From Azolla caroliniana (lineage: Eukaryota > Polypodiophyta), in assembly GCA_043228905.1 (NCBI GenBank), contig JBHGNT010000014.1:7068001-7132000 (forward strand): a DNA stretch of 64,000 bases. Direction: 5' to 3'. Shown in pieces: positions 40,402 through 50,791 of this stretch. Positions within the stretch are counted from its first letter, which is position 1. Every line of letters begins with the position of its first letter. The translations under genes and the position numbers were made by a program. A model generated the notes under the pieces. The model saw nothing but the letters and a program-made list of their open reading frames with translations. It searched no databases and was not told the origin of the DNA.

Positions 40402-43225
40402 CTTGGCATGCCTGTGGGACAGTGCCCTAGCACGTCGGACTCGTCCCTCTACTCATCCTTCGGCTCTGTCCAGGATGTTCGCCTCCGTCCGTACGGCCTG
40501 GTTCGGAAACGGCGTGACGTTCGTAGGTGCTTCATTGTTTTGCTCGACTGGCTCCTCCAATTGTGTGTCATCCACTTCACCACGTTTGGCCGGTGTGTGA
40601 GTTCCCATGTTGTCATCAGTACTCCGTGTGCTCAGGGCCGACTCCGTTGGTTCGATGTCCGGATCATTCCTCCAAGGTTGTGGCCTAGGCTCTTGAGTCT
40701 GTGGGCAAGCGGTCGGACGGGGCTTTTCCCTGTCCGTTTCTTCCGTAGCGTAGACAAGCGTAGTGGTCACCTCCGGAGGGTTGTTCGAATTTGGTTGAGG
40801 CTCATCTTGTTCGGCGGAATCACTGTCTGGTACCACAATTGTCTCCATCTTCTATTGTTTGTTGCTGACCTCCATTAGCCGGCGGAAAATATCTTCTTGA
40901 CTTTCCCCTCAATCTTCCAACAGTTGCGTGAGTGCTTTGGAGTGTTGGTTCGCTAGCATGCGATAATCCTGTGGGCATTATGGTTTCTAACCCAAACGCT
41001 AGCCGGAAAGGTGTGGACTATACGCTAGTTTTGTAACTTGTCCGATATGCCCACAAGGCGTTGTGCAGCTTGGTATCCTAGTCTGTTCTATTCTCATTCA
41101 CGATCTTTTTCATTATGGTCTATAAGGTCTTGTTCATGGACTCCGCTAACCCATTTGGTTTCGGGTAATATGGTATGCTCTTCTTATGCACTACGGCGTA
41201 ATGGTGTGTTAGCTCGTAGATGACCGAATTCAGAAAGTGGCTTCCCTGATCACTGATGAGCTCGATTGGGCAACCAAACCGGCACTAATGTATTCGTAAT
41301 GAAATTTTGCCGTGGATGTTGTTGTATTATCCCGTAATGCTTTTGCTTCTACCGACTTGGTACAGTAATCCGTGGCTACAAGAATGTACTTATTGCCGGT
41401 CCGCGCCGCTGCCGGCATAAAGGGACCGACAAAATCCAGACCCCATTTCTGGAATGAATCCAGCGGAAGAACGGGTTGGTGTGGCATACGTGCGAGGTCC
41501 GTAGGTTGCCCCAACCGACATAGCTCACACTGCCTATAGTATTGATACGCATCCTTCTGTGTAGTTGGCCACTATAGACCTGCTTGCCATATTTTTCGGG
41601 TCATAACATCACCCGCATAATGTCCCTCGGTCATACTACAATGAGCTTCGCGCATAACGACTTCGTTTTCATCCTGGCATATCCCGCGTCGCCAGATCCC
41701 ATCGCTTCCCTTGTGGTAAAGTACTCCTTCGACCAGGTAAAAGTTACGACTGCGAACATCTAGGCGTTTCTTTTCATCCGTCCTTAGCTATAGAGGTGGC
41801 AGTGCCGTGGTCAGAAAGTACGTCATTTCCACCATCCAACGATCCGGAAATTCATCTCTGCCTGTGATGCCATAGTCGCGATCCTCAGAATATCGGCGTT
41901 AGGAATGTCATCATCGTCCCTCACCGCATTATCGCCAATATCCACTCTGCTTAAGTGTTATGTACACATAACGTTGGCGAGGGTAGGTCACCAATATTTA
42001 CATTAGTGAAGGGTATGTTCACTAATGTTAAAAAGGGGACTAATAATTGGATAAACGAAATGATAGGTGCATGCACTATCATGATTTGGACAACCAATGA
42101 ATGGAGAGCCTTTTAGAAAAGCTCATCTATTCAAGGGGCCTAGGAAAAGGTATAAATATGAAGCTTAGCTACCCTCATAAACACATTACATCGGAAGGCT
42201 GTTGTCTTAGACACTGGTGGTGCGGGCTAGACTTTCGTCTCGACGATCATGTTTATCTCTTCCAAGGTATTAGTCATCCTAATATCCGGCGGTATGGGAT
42301 GTCGGTGGTAGGTTGGCTATGTCTAGATCATAGCTCGGGGGTGGTCGGGTGGAACGGGTTCTTCTATCCATTCTATTTTCCTTTTTTTACTTGAGTTTGG
42401 TCTATTGATTAGTAATAGACTCTTAACATTAAGAAATCAGCTACGGCATGCTTCGTGCCCAGGCGATGCTGAATTGCGAAATCAAACTCCTGGAATAGCA
42501 GCATCCATCTGGCCAGCTTCCCTGTCAGTGCCTGTTTCTCACCTAGATATAGTAACGCCGCGTGATCGACATGAAACGTAAATCTGTGCCCTAGTAGATA
42601 ATGTCGGAATTTGTTGATGCTATATATCATCCCCAAGGCTTCACGCTCGGTTGTGGAGTCTCCTCTCGGCAATTGATAGTTTACGACTGACGTAATATAC
42701 CAGTCTGTACCAACTCGGCTCTGTGAGTTGCATTAATGCGCTGCCTATTGCTATATTTGAGGCATCCACAAAGACGTGAAAAGGTTTAGTCCAATCTGGT
42801 GGTTGTACGACCGGTGGTTGGGTTAACATTATCTTGAGTGCATCGTAAGCTTTTTCTTCTATTGCCGTCCACTTGAAGGAATTTCAATGTAGGGCGGCGT
42901 GTAATGGGGTCGAAAAATCCGCCAAGTACCTTAACATGCGGCTATGCCAGCGTATTTGACCTAGGAAGTGGTTGAGGGCTTTGGCATTAGTCGGAATCTT
43001 TGCTTCAATGATCGCTGTGATTGTGTTCGGATCCACCGCTATCCCTTGCTTACAATATGTTCGAGAAGTGCCCCACTGGTGACGCCGAATGCACATTTGA
43101 CTGGATTAAGGCTGAGGCGTGACGTACAACAGTGCTCCAAACAAACTCGGAAATGGCCCAAATGTTCGCCTCGTGTTCCATATACCGTGAAATCGTCGAG
43201 AAAGATTTGCATAAAGGCGGACCAT
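40402..43225 (-). pseudogene. Tat-like gypsy B: RT, RNase H, integrase and tail
   Basis: Minus strand: RT end with FLDDFTVYG (about 43,205-43,165); RT thumb (IPTNAKALNHFLGQIRWH); RNase H (FHVFVDASNIAIGSALMQ near 42,770; REALGMIYSINKFRHYLLGHRF near 42,630); HHCC zinc region (about 41,660-41,520); integrase core (WGLDFVGPF near 41,440; DQGSHFLNS near 41,240); the NRTDWDTKLHNALWAYRTSYK stretch near 41,080; and a Pro/Glu-rich tail (40,848-40,453). The integrase motifs resemble plant Tat-lineage elements as I remember them. Several stops disable it, and a solo LTR interrupts it at 41,956. Confidence 0.85.
41956..42428 (+). repeat. solo LTR K1 with perfect TSD
   Basis: It starts TGTTATGTACACATAACG, ends AGACTCTTAACA, and is flanked by TTAAG on both sides (41,951-41,955 and 42,429-42,433). 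It interrupts gypsy B between RNase H and integrase, and the B frame lines up across the gap if one TTAAG and the insert are ignored. A TATAAATATGAAGCTTAGC promoter-like stretch and CTCGGGGGTGGTCGGG link it to the K copies at 52.9, 53.5 and 61.4 kb. Confidence 0.88.
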
Positions 43226-43631
43226 ACGTTAGCTAAATGGTAGCTAATTAGCTACTATCATAGTTTAGTATACCATACTTCAGTTGAGTAGCTAATTAGC
43301 TAAGTGGAAGCTAATTAGCTACTACCATAGTTTAGTACCATAGCTAATTATCTAACTGGGCGCTAATTAGCTACTCCATAGTTTAATACAGTAGCTAATT
43401 AGCTAAATGGTAGCTAATTAGGTACTGCCATAGTTTAGTACAGTAGTTAATTAGCTAAGTGGTAGCGAATAAGCTACCACCATACTTTAGTTATAGTGGC
43501 TAATTAGCTGCTACCATGTAGTAGTGTAGTAGCTAATTAGCTAGTACCATACCTAAGCGAGGTAGCTAATTAGCTATTGTCATAGTCTAGAAGAATAGCT
43601 AGTTAGCTAAGATGTGACTAATTAGCGACTA
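43226..43631 (+). repeat. palindromic minisatellite, array 1
   Basis: Imperfect units of about 52 bp carry the 14-bp perfect palindrome TAGCTAATTAGCTA, usually twice per unit, with spacers like CTACCATAGTTTAGTAC and AAGTGG. The same repeat forms the larger array at 46,978-48,345. Confidence 0.93.
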
Positions 43632-43650
43632 TGTTGTTGTAGAATCTTGT

Positions 43651-44115
43651 GGATTAAGGAGGGCGCATGAGGTGTCTGGTGCTGATCACGTGGCAACTGA
43701 TGAGGAGATAGTTGCCAACGTGGCTAAAAGTAAGAGTCTTGCTATCACATCTCCTTCAAATCAGCTCCACCCTATTCTTTTGGAAGATGGTAATGAATTA
43801 AGCAACGATGTGAAAAGCCATGAAATATTGGAAACAACATGTAAATCTGAGGTTGACAATAATAGTGTTTTTGAAAACTTGATGAAACATTTCTTCGAAT
43901 CCCAAAACCTTGATTCCACCCCACTGAGCCCAACTACTAATAATGTCCAAACAGATCCGATTGTACTGGAAAAGCTAGTGCAAGACGCGGTAGACTTGCA
44001 AGCCGTTGCTAAGGTGATGGAAAGGTTGTCGGAGGAGGACACACTTGCACAATGGATCAAAGAAGCAAGGCTAAATGGGCAACCGGCTAGAAAAAGGTTG
44101 AAGAAGGGGCCATGA
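43651..44115 (+). CDS. unknown ORF, possibly an exon
   Basis: An open frame of about 150 codons without a convincing ATG at its start (the first internal Met is near 43,880). It is acidic, with SEVDNNSVFENLMKHFF, VLEKLVQDAVDLQAVAKVM and a basic end (ARKRLKKGP) that could be a nuclear signal. It follows array 1 directly. I do not recognise it. It may be an exon of a gene that includes the next ORF, or part of a DNA transposon. Confidence 0.4.
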   Translation, partial: GLRRAHEVSGADHVATDEEIVANVAKSKSLAITSPSNQLHPILLEDGNELSNDVKSHEILETTCKSEVDNNSVFENLMKHFFESQNLDSTPLSPTTNNVQTDPIVLEKLVQDAVDLQAVAKVMERLSEEDTLAQWIKEARLNGQPARKRLKKGP

Positions 44116-44347
44116 TCGGGGACAGGACCAGTTACTCGGTCAAGGGGCTCTTGAATTGGAGCGAAATACTTATTAGTGGGATATGATTGTTGGAGATTTT
44201 CCTAGGGTTTTATGAAGTTTTACTATGATCTATTTGGACAAGTAAAACCTCATATTAGTTGTTGCTCTAAGCACATTATGTAATGGAACTCTATGATGTT
44301 TCTCCAAGATAATTATGTTCATGTTGTTCTATGATGGAAAATAGTTC

Positions 44348-44926
44348 ATGTTCATTATGTTGTTTTGTGAGACAGTTAGTTACTTTGCGAGTGTGAATAT
44401 GTTGGTGTTTTCTGATGTTGTAGAGTCTAAAGTGTTTGAATCTATTGCTCCTAAGGCCAATGGCAGTGTGGAAATTGTTGATGTTGCTGCGTGTTTAGAG
44501 AGCCACATCTTGAAAGTAAATGTAGCAACTGACACAAATGATGTGGTCACGCAAGTTGATCAAGCATGTTGCACAGATGATCTGATCTTCCCGAAGTGGC
44601 GACAACATTTCAATGATCAATGGACACGAGAGAATTGTGAGCAAAAGGATGTTGCAAGATTCAAAAGACTTTTTGATTTTTGGGACACTTGGCTAGATTA
44701 TAATGCCGAAAATACGTTGATTCTGGATACAGAACATTTCCGACATTACTTCAACATTCACAAATGTTGTCTCATTCTACCCAATGAAATGCCTGAACAC
44801 TATTTGGTGAAAACATTGAGTTGCCAACTAGCTACATGGTTGTGGACTCCATACCGGGCTCGGTATGTAGATCATATATGTAGAGAAGTTCCACTGACCA
44901 GCAAGAGCTTAGTTGTTTATACGTGA
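44348..44926 (+). CDS. unknown 192-residue ORF
   Basis: ATG-started frame, same strand as the preceding ORF. It has Trp-rich stretches (FPKWRQHFNDQWTREN, FDFWDTWLDYNAENT) and LATWLWTPYRARYVDHICRE near the end. No domain is recognised. Base composition is AT-richer than the retrotransposons around it. The following 44,927-45,280 is AT-rich with no gene. Confidence 0.45.
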   Translation: MFIMLFCETVSYFASVNMLVFSDVVESKVFESIAPKANGSVEIVDVAACLESHILKVNVATDTNDVVTQVDQACCTDDLIFPKWRQHFNDQWTRENCEQKDVARFKRLFDFWDTWLDYNAENTLILDTEHFRHYFNIHKCCLILPNEMPEHYLVKTLSCQLATWLWTPYRARYVDHICREVPLTSKSLVVYT

Positions 44927-45280
44927 TTTGAAGACATTAGCAATGGGATGTTATAAATATGTAATTTTCTACCACTTAATCAATGAAGAATTAAATTGCT
45001 TGTTTTGAGTAAGTTATCTACTGTGTAATTTTAAGAGTATGTTTAGGATTGTTGATTTCATGATAGTGCTTTTTCTTAAAATTATGCAAACTATTTTAAC
45101 TTGTACATGGTTCACTTGAGTAAATTTGTATCTCAAAAAGAAGAACCCTAAACCATATTATTAAACTGTATATAAAAAAGAAGACTATGTATAAAAATGA
45201 CACACGATTTTGTTGAGAAAGAAGCACAAAAAGTAGACTGTATATAAAAAAAAAACTCCCAAACATGTCCATTAAACTAT

Positions 45281-46975
45281 TTATTTGCAATACATGTGCT
45301 TTGTTTGTTTTACAAAAAAACTGGTTATTGCTACTTGTAGCCACAAATTCCACGGCATACTATTGTAAATACATTCATACACATTAGCACTAACTGTGTA
45401 TAAACTTGAGCAGCTATTGTATTGCGACATTGGGGCATTGATGCACCTGACCAAATGAGAGTACATGTACGCCACTGGTTTGTCTTCTAATAGCCTATAC
45501 ACATAATCGTAATCATCTAGTCTTGCATAAAAAATACCTTCGATGTAGAATGTCCCGGTAGATAAAACATTTCTCCAAGCATCTAATATATTTTGCGTTG
45601 CACATTGTTTACTAACCGTGCACTTCAATATAGAGAAATCAACACCCTCTGAATTGCCTTCTTTTGCATTTACACCGAAATTATCCCAACGTTTAAGACA
45701 TCACTCAAAGTATCTCCACGTCCTTGATATGTGAAGTCAGCATTCTTTTCTGTTTCTCCGTCAACTGCTTCCTTATCGTTCAATGTATGATACTCCCAAT
45801 TCTGAATATATGCTTTGTTTAAATGATACCTCCAATTTCCTTGCACACAATGGAAGCAAAATCAAGTTAATTCTCTAACCGCAATACAATGACCGTCCAA
45901 TCTAGAATAACCGCGAACAACATGGAGAGATCGTATTTCGCGAATTCCTTGGCAGTCACAGGTCTTCTCCCTATTTACTTCATCTATTTTCACTTCCCAA
46001 AATTCACGTTTGATATCTCGGACTTGCGAGGAATAAACACCAGTTGCACTCGTTGACATATTGGCTCTTAAAAATTCAGCTACATGTGCTCCACAATTCA
46101 TCTACACACCATCTACCTTTAGTTGTTCATGGGTAAGTGCCTGCTTTATAACAGCACCTGCACCCTCATGTTCACCTTTACCATGGCTAGACCCAAAAAA
46201 ATTCCATCTCATCTCCAAACCTATTATAGCAGGATACCTCCCCACAAAATAAAATGAACGTCTAGCCTTGAATTGTGACGCAACTCCATCAGACCAGACC
46301 CAATGTTGAGTAAGCTCCAAACGTTTAGCTAATAACCATTGCCAATGTAAGTTAAAACAATGTTGGACGAACAAGGTATCATGTTTCTTATCATCAGAAA
46401 TAAAACAATAAATTACTTTTTTAACATAACTTGAAACTCAAAAATATGTTATGTGCACAAAAATGGTTACCTATGCTTAACACCAATGCATAGATTGAAT
46501 TTCATTCTGCTGCTTGAAAGTATAATCTATGTGAAATCTACTACTGAGACTATTACATCATTTGGAAAATCAGATATGCAAGTCTTAAACTGATGGGCTT
46601 TCCATAAATAAATGAAGTTGTGTTTAATGAATTTTCTAGAGATGCTACAAATAGAGACGCCAAATCCCTTGGTTTAAGCGACTTCCTAACAAGATCCTTT
46701 CTTTTACACACCTTTCCTTCGAAATTGGTGTCAACTGACTCAAATAACTTGACAAAGATTAATATTTCACTACTCAATTCATTTGGACACCACCTAAATC
46801 TATTAGGGCCATAATCTTGACATAAACCCATGACACATTTATGACTGTGGAAGATGGCCTCAATTTCTCTCGGACACAATACTGAATCTAAAAGACAACT
46901 CATGGAAGAGATAACATGCTCAGATGATTTACAGTGCTCATGCGGGCTCGATCAACAAATTGGGCACTCACAAGT
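45281..46975 (-). pseudogene. decayed transposase-like gene (SDG...SHGKG family), 3' part
   Basis: Minus strand pieces: a Cys/His-rich start (CECPIC...HEHC, about 46,970-46,925); 46,903-46,553 with FRWCPNELSSEILIFVKLFE and KPRDLASLFVASLE; an out-of-frame QNEIQSMHW near 46,490; then 46,374-45,862 with HWVWSDGVASQFKARRSFYF and FFGSSHGKGEHEGAGAVIK, broken by a TAG where relatives should have Trp; a CxxC stretch (FCFHC) near 45,845; and a C-terminal part to 45,281. I recall similar SDG/HGKG/DGAGA proteins as multicopy, unnamed proteins in plants and animals. The spaced acidic residues suggest an RNase H-like transposase, which is inference. Confidence 0.55.
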
Positions 46976-46977
46976 GA

Positions 46978-48345
46978 AATTTAGCTAAGTGGTAGATAAT
47001 TAGCTACTACCATACTTTAGTTGAGTAGCTACTACCATACTTTAGTACGTTAGCTAAGTGGCTAATTAGCTACTACCATACTTTAGTTGAGTAGCTAATT
47101 AGCGACTATCATAGTTTAATTCAATAGCTAATTAGCTACCACTTAGCTAATTAGCTACTACCATAATTTAGTACAGTAGCTAATTAACTAAGTGGTAGCT
47201 AATTAGCTACTACCATAGTTTAATACAATAGCTACTTAGCTAAATGGTAGCTAATTAGCTACTCCCATAGTTTAGTACACTAGCTAATTAGCTACTACTA
47301 TAGTGTAGTACAGTAGTTAATTAGCTAAGTGGTAGCTAATTCGCGACTACCATAGTTTAGTACAATAGCTAATTAGCTACCACTTAGCTAATTAGTTACT
47401 ACCTACCACTTAGCTAATTAGCAATTGTACTAAAGTATGGTAATAACTAATTAGCTACCACTTAGGTAATTAGCTACTACCATACTTTAGTTATAGTGGC
47501 TAATTAGCTAGTACCATACTTTAGCTGAGTCGCTAATTAGCTAGGTGGTAGCTAATTAGCTACTACCATACTTTAGTTGAGTAGCTAATTAGCTAAGTGG
47601 TAGCTAATTAGCTACTACCATACTTTAGATGAGTAGCTAATTAGCTAAGTGGTAGCTAATTAGCGACTACCATACTTTAGTTGAGTAGCTAATTAGCTAA
47701 GTGGTAGCTAATTAGTGACTACCATAGTTTAGTACAATAGCTAATTAGCTACAACTTAGCTAATTAGGTACTACCATACTTTAGTTGGTAGCTAATTAGG
47801 TACTACCATACTTTAGCTGAGTAGCTAATTAGCTAAGTGGTAGCTAATTAGCGACTACCATAGTTTAGTACAATAGCTAATTAGCTGTATTACCTAATTA
47901 GCTAAGTTTTAGCTAATTAGCTACTACGATAGTTTAGTACAGTAACTAATTAGTTAAGTGGTAGCTAATTAGCTATTACCATACTTTAGTTATAGTGGCT
48001 AATTAGCGACTACCATGCTTTAGCTGAGTCGCTAATTAGCTACCTGGTAGCTAATTAGCTACTACCATACTTCAGCTGAGTAGCTAATTAGCTAAGTGAT
48101 TGCTAATTAGCTACTACCATACTTTAGTTGAGTAGCTAATTAGCTACTCCCATAGTTTAGTACAATGGCTATTCTAGTAGCTAATTAGCTGTTCTGGTAC
48201 CTAAATAGCTAAGTTCGATATTCTTAGGGAGCTAATTAGCTATTACAAGTAGCTAGTTAGCTATGGTCATATTTTGAGGTAGGTAATTAGCTATTCGGGT
48301 ATGGTCATATTCAGATGTAGCTAATAAGCTAACTAACTAAGCTCA
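46978..48345 (-). repeat. palindromic minisatellite, array 2 (possibly in an intron)
   Basis: About 25 imperfect units of roughly 52 bp carry TAGCTAATTAGCTA palindromes and CTACCATACTTTAGTTGAG spacers. It lies between two minus-strand coding pieces. The upstream piece ends in CTCAG|GTATTTAC, a plausible splice donor, so the array may have expanded within an intron. Confidence 0.9.
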
Positions 48346-48354
48346 AAAGTCAAA

Positions 48355-49029
48355 ACAAATGTTGAGATAAATGTAAATACCTGAGGTACATCAAGAAGAT
48401 GAATGGAATGCTCCTCATATTGACTCTTTCCAACACGTTTCTTGCATAAATCCTTCTTATTGGGTGAAACCCTACTCTCATTAGTCTAAAATATTGTGAT
48501 TACATCCTTGATTTCTGATGTTATGCGTGTCATTGGCTTACATCTTGTTGTTTGCTTTAGCAGACTAGTTCCTTCACCCGATATCGTCAACATCACTATT
48601 AAGTAACATCATTAGACTAGACCTTTTTAAGACAATATCATCTTTTGACCTACTCATGGATACGAAACTATTATGGATATTATTTACTAGCACAAATGTT
48701 CTGTTTGCATTAAGATCATCACAATGAACTAACTCCTTTATCGATAGATAATTTAATATTCCATAAAGTACTACCTTCTTGTCTTCATTGCTGATGTGCT
48801 TGGTTTGAACATTGAAATAGTCTACAACCTTTCACTCTATGAAAGTAGTCTCATTACTTCCATTCTCAATGATATATAGACCTATATCGCAACCAATACT
48901 ATCTTTACCTTTCGTGAGTGTGGCTTTCGTATCCTTCAACAATTGACGATGTTTTCTTCTTTTTTTCTGCCCAATACTTTCGTATCGCTTGTTGTGTCCT
49001 AATAGCGTCATCCCTATCCTGATGATCAT
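48355..49029 (-). pseudogene. upstream part of the minus-strand transposase-like gene
   Basis: An ATG-started frame (49,029-48,832) rich in Lys/Arg (GQKKRRKHRQLLKDTKATL) ends in a TGA. The same frame continues with VVDYFNVQTKHISNEDKKVVLYGILNYLSIDKE and VNNIHNSFVS to about 48,570, and a further piece near 48,480-48,380 (VSPNKKDLCKKRVGKSQYEEHSIHLLDVPQ is one stretch, cut here at the donor). It is in the right place and strand to be the N-terminal exon of the SDG/HGKG gene. Confidence 0.4.
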
Positions 49030-49204
49030 TGAGGGGTAATTCTAAACACCCTCCTTCCCCTTCCATTTGGCTCGACGGGTTTAAACCCTAATTTTCCCGA
49101 AAAAAAGACACGTATTAAAGATGGCTATGGGCAACAGCAATACACAAAAATATTCCGCAATACACAAGATTATACACAACAATACACAAGATAATCAATA
49201 GACA

Positions 49205-49874
49205 GAATAGTTATTCAAATCCAAGACCGAACAGTGGCGGTAATCCAGGGCGGAATAGTGGCGGCAACTGAGTGTAGAATGGCAGCAGTGGAGGAGTGAA
49301 CTCCGTTTGATCGAACAATTTTGACAATCCAGGACTGAACAATGGCGGCAACTGAGTGTGGCAATGGAGGAGTGAATTCCGTCGGATTGAACAATGGCAG
49401 ATGATGCTTGGAATGCAAAGTGATGAAAACTCAGAGTACAATGGCAGTAGTGGAGAAGTAGTGAACTCCTTTGAATCGATAAGTGGCAACAATACACCAC
49501 TGAACAGTAGCGGCAACTAAGTGTACAATGATGGCAATGGATGAGTGAACTCCATCAAATCGAAAAGTGGCAGCAATCCAAGACCGAACAGTAGCGGCAA
49601 CTAAGTGTAGAATAATGGCAATGGAGGAGTGAACTTCGTCAATCGGACAGTGGCAAATGATGCTTGGAATGCACAATGACGACAACTGAGAGTACAATGG
49701 CGAAGTGGAGAAGGAGTGAACTCCCTCAAATCGAAAAGTGGCAGCAATACACGGCCAAACAGTAGCGACAACTAAGTGTAGAATGATGGCAATGGATGAG
49801 TGAACTCCGTCAAATCGAAAAATGGTAGCAATCCAGGACCGGTCACCAAATAGTAGCGGCAACTGAGTGTAGAA
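49205..49874 (+). repeat. second satellite, left part
   Basis: Imperfect tandem units of about 75-85 bp, partly in higher-order groups, share GGAGGAGTGAACTCCGTC, GGCGGCAACTGAGTGTAG and ATGATGCTTGGAATGCA. The last unit is interrupted at 49,874 by a solo LTR. Confidence 0.88.
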
Positions 49875-50207
49875 TGTTACTTGTATAAGTGTACGGGAGG
49901 GTTAGGTGTAATGTGGAAGGTGGTGTGTGAGGTGTAATATGAAATGTGAATGTGTGAGTGTTAGGTGAGGTAAGTAGGTGTACCTACGTCGATTCGGCTT
50001 TTTGTAAAGATCTTCTATTATATAAATCCTCACTCATGGGGCATGAAAAAATGATATCGAAGTTACTCTAAATTGTGTCTGTCTCGATTCTCTCTCTCTC
50101 TCATTCATTCTCTCTATGTATCTCATCTCTCCCTCTCTCCTCTCACACTCGAACCCCCTTGGGAGGGGGGTGGAGCCGATCTTGGCTCCACCCCCCACCC
50201 ATAAACA
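49875..50207 (+). repeat. solo LTR J1 with perfect TSD
   Basis: It starts TGTTACTTGTATAAGTG, ends CACCCATAAACA, and is flanked by TAGAA on both sides (49,870-49,874 and 50,208-50,212). A TATA-like TTATATAAATCC lies near 50,020. A CT tract precedes CCCCCTTGGGAGGGGGG as in the copy at 16.9-17.3 kb. It inserted into the satellite. Confidence 0.88.
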
Positions 50208-50575
50208 TAGAATGATGGCAATGGAGGACTGAACTCCGTCAGATCGAACAGTGGCAGATGTTTCTTGGAACGCACAATGATGGCAACTGAGAGTAGAATG
50301 GCGGCAGTGGAGAAGGAGTTAACTACGTCGGATCGAAAAGTGGCAGAAAATATACAACCTTCACAGTAGCAGCAACTGAGTGTAGAGTGGCGGCAATGGA
50401 GGAGTGAACTTGGCAGATGATGCTTGGACTGAACAATGGCGCCAACTGAGTGTAGAATGGCGGCAATGGAGGAGTGAACTCCGTCGGATCGAACTGTGGC
50501 AGATGATACTTGGATCACACAATGCCGGTAACTAAGTGTAGAATGGCAGCAATGGAGGAGTGGACTCAGTAGGGT
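50208..50575 (+). repeat. second satellite, right part
   Basis: Continues the same tandem units (AATGGAGGAGTGAACTCCGT, GCAGATGATGCTTGGA) after the solo LTR. From 50,576 to 50,791 the sequence is AT-rich without a gene. Confidence 0.88.
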
Positions 50576-50791
50576 TTAGCAACAATGGTAGTAATCTAAG
50601 TCAGAATACTCAACCAAAGATGGCCCACGTGATGTGGCAAAGGATCATGCATAATGTATCTAGGAATTCGGTATATAATTTATGGTGCACATATCCATTT
50701 ATGTTGCACATTTATGGTGCTCATTTATATAATTAAAACTCTCTACTATTTTCAATGCTAGCTTTTTGCATAGCTAATTGTTTCCACTCGC

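Noticed and set aside
46978-48345. CRISPR-like array
   Set aside because: The units are head-to-tail minisatellite copies without unique spacers, in a eukaryotic, retrotransposon-rich context.
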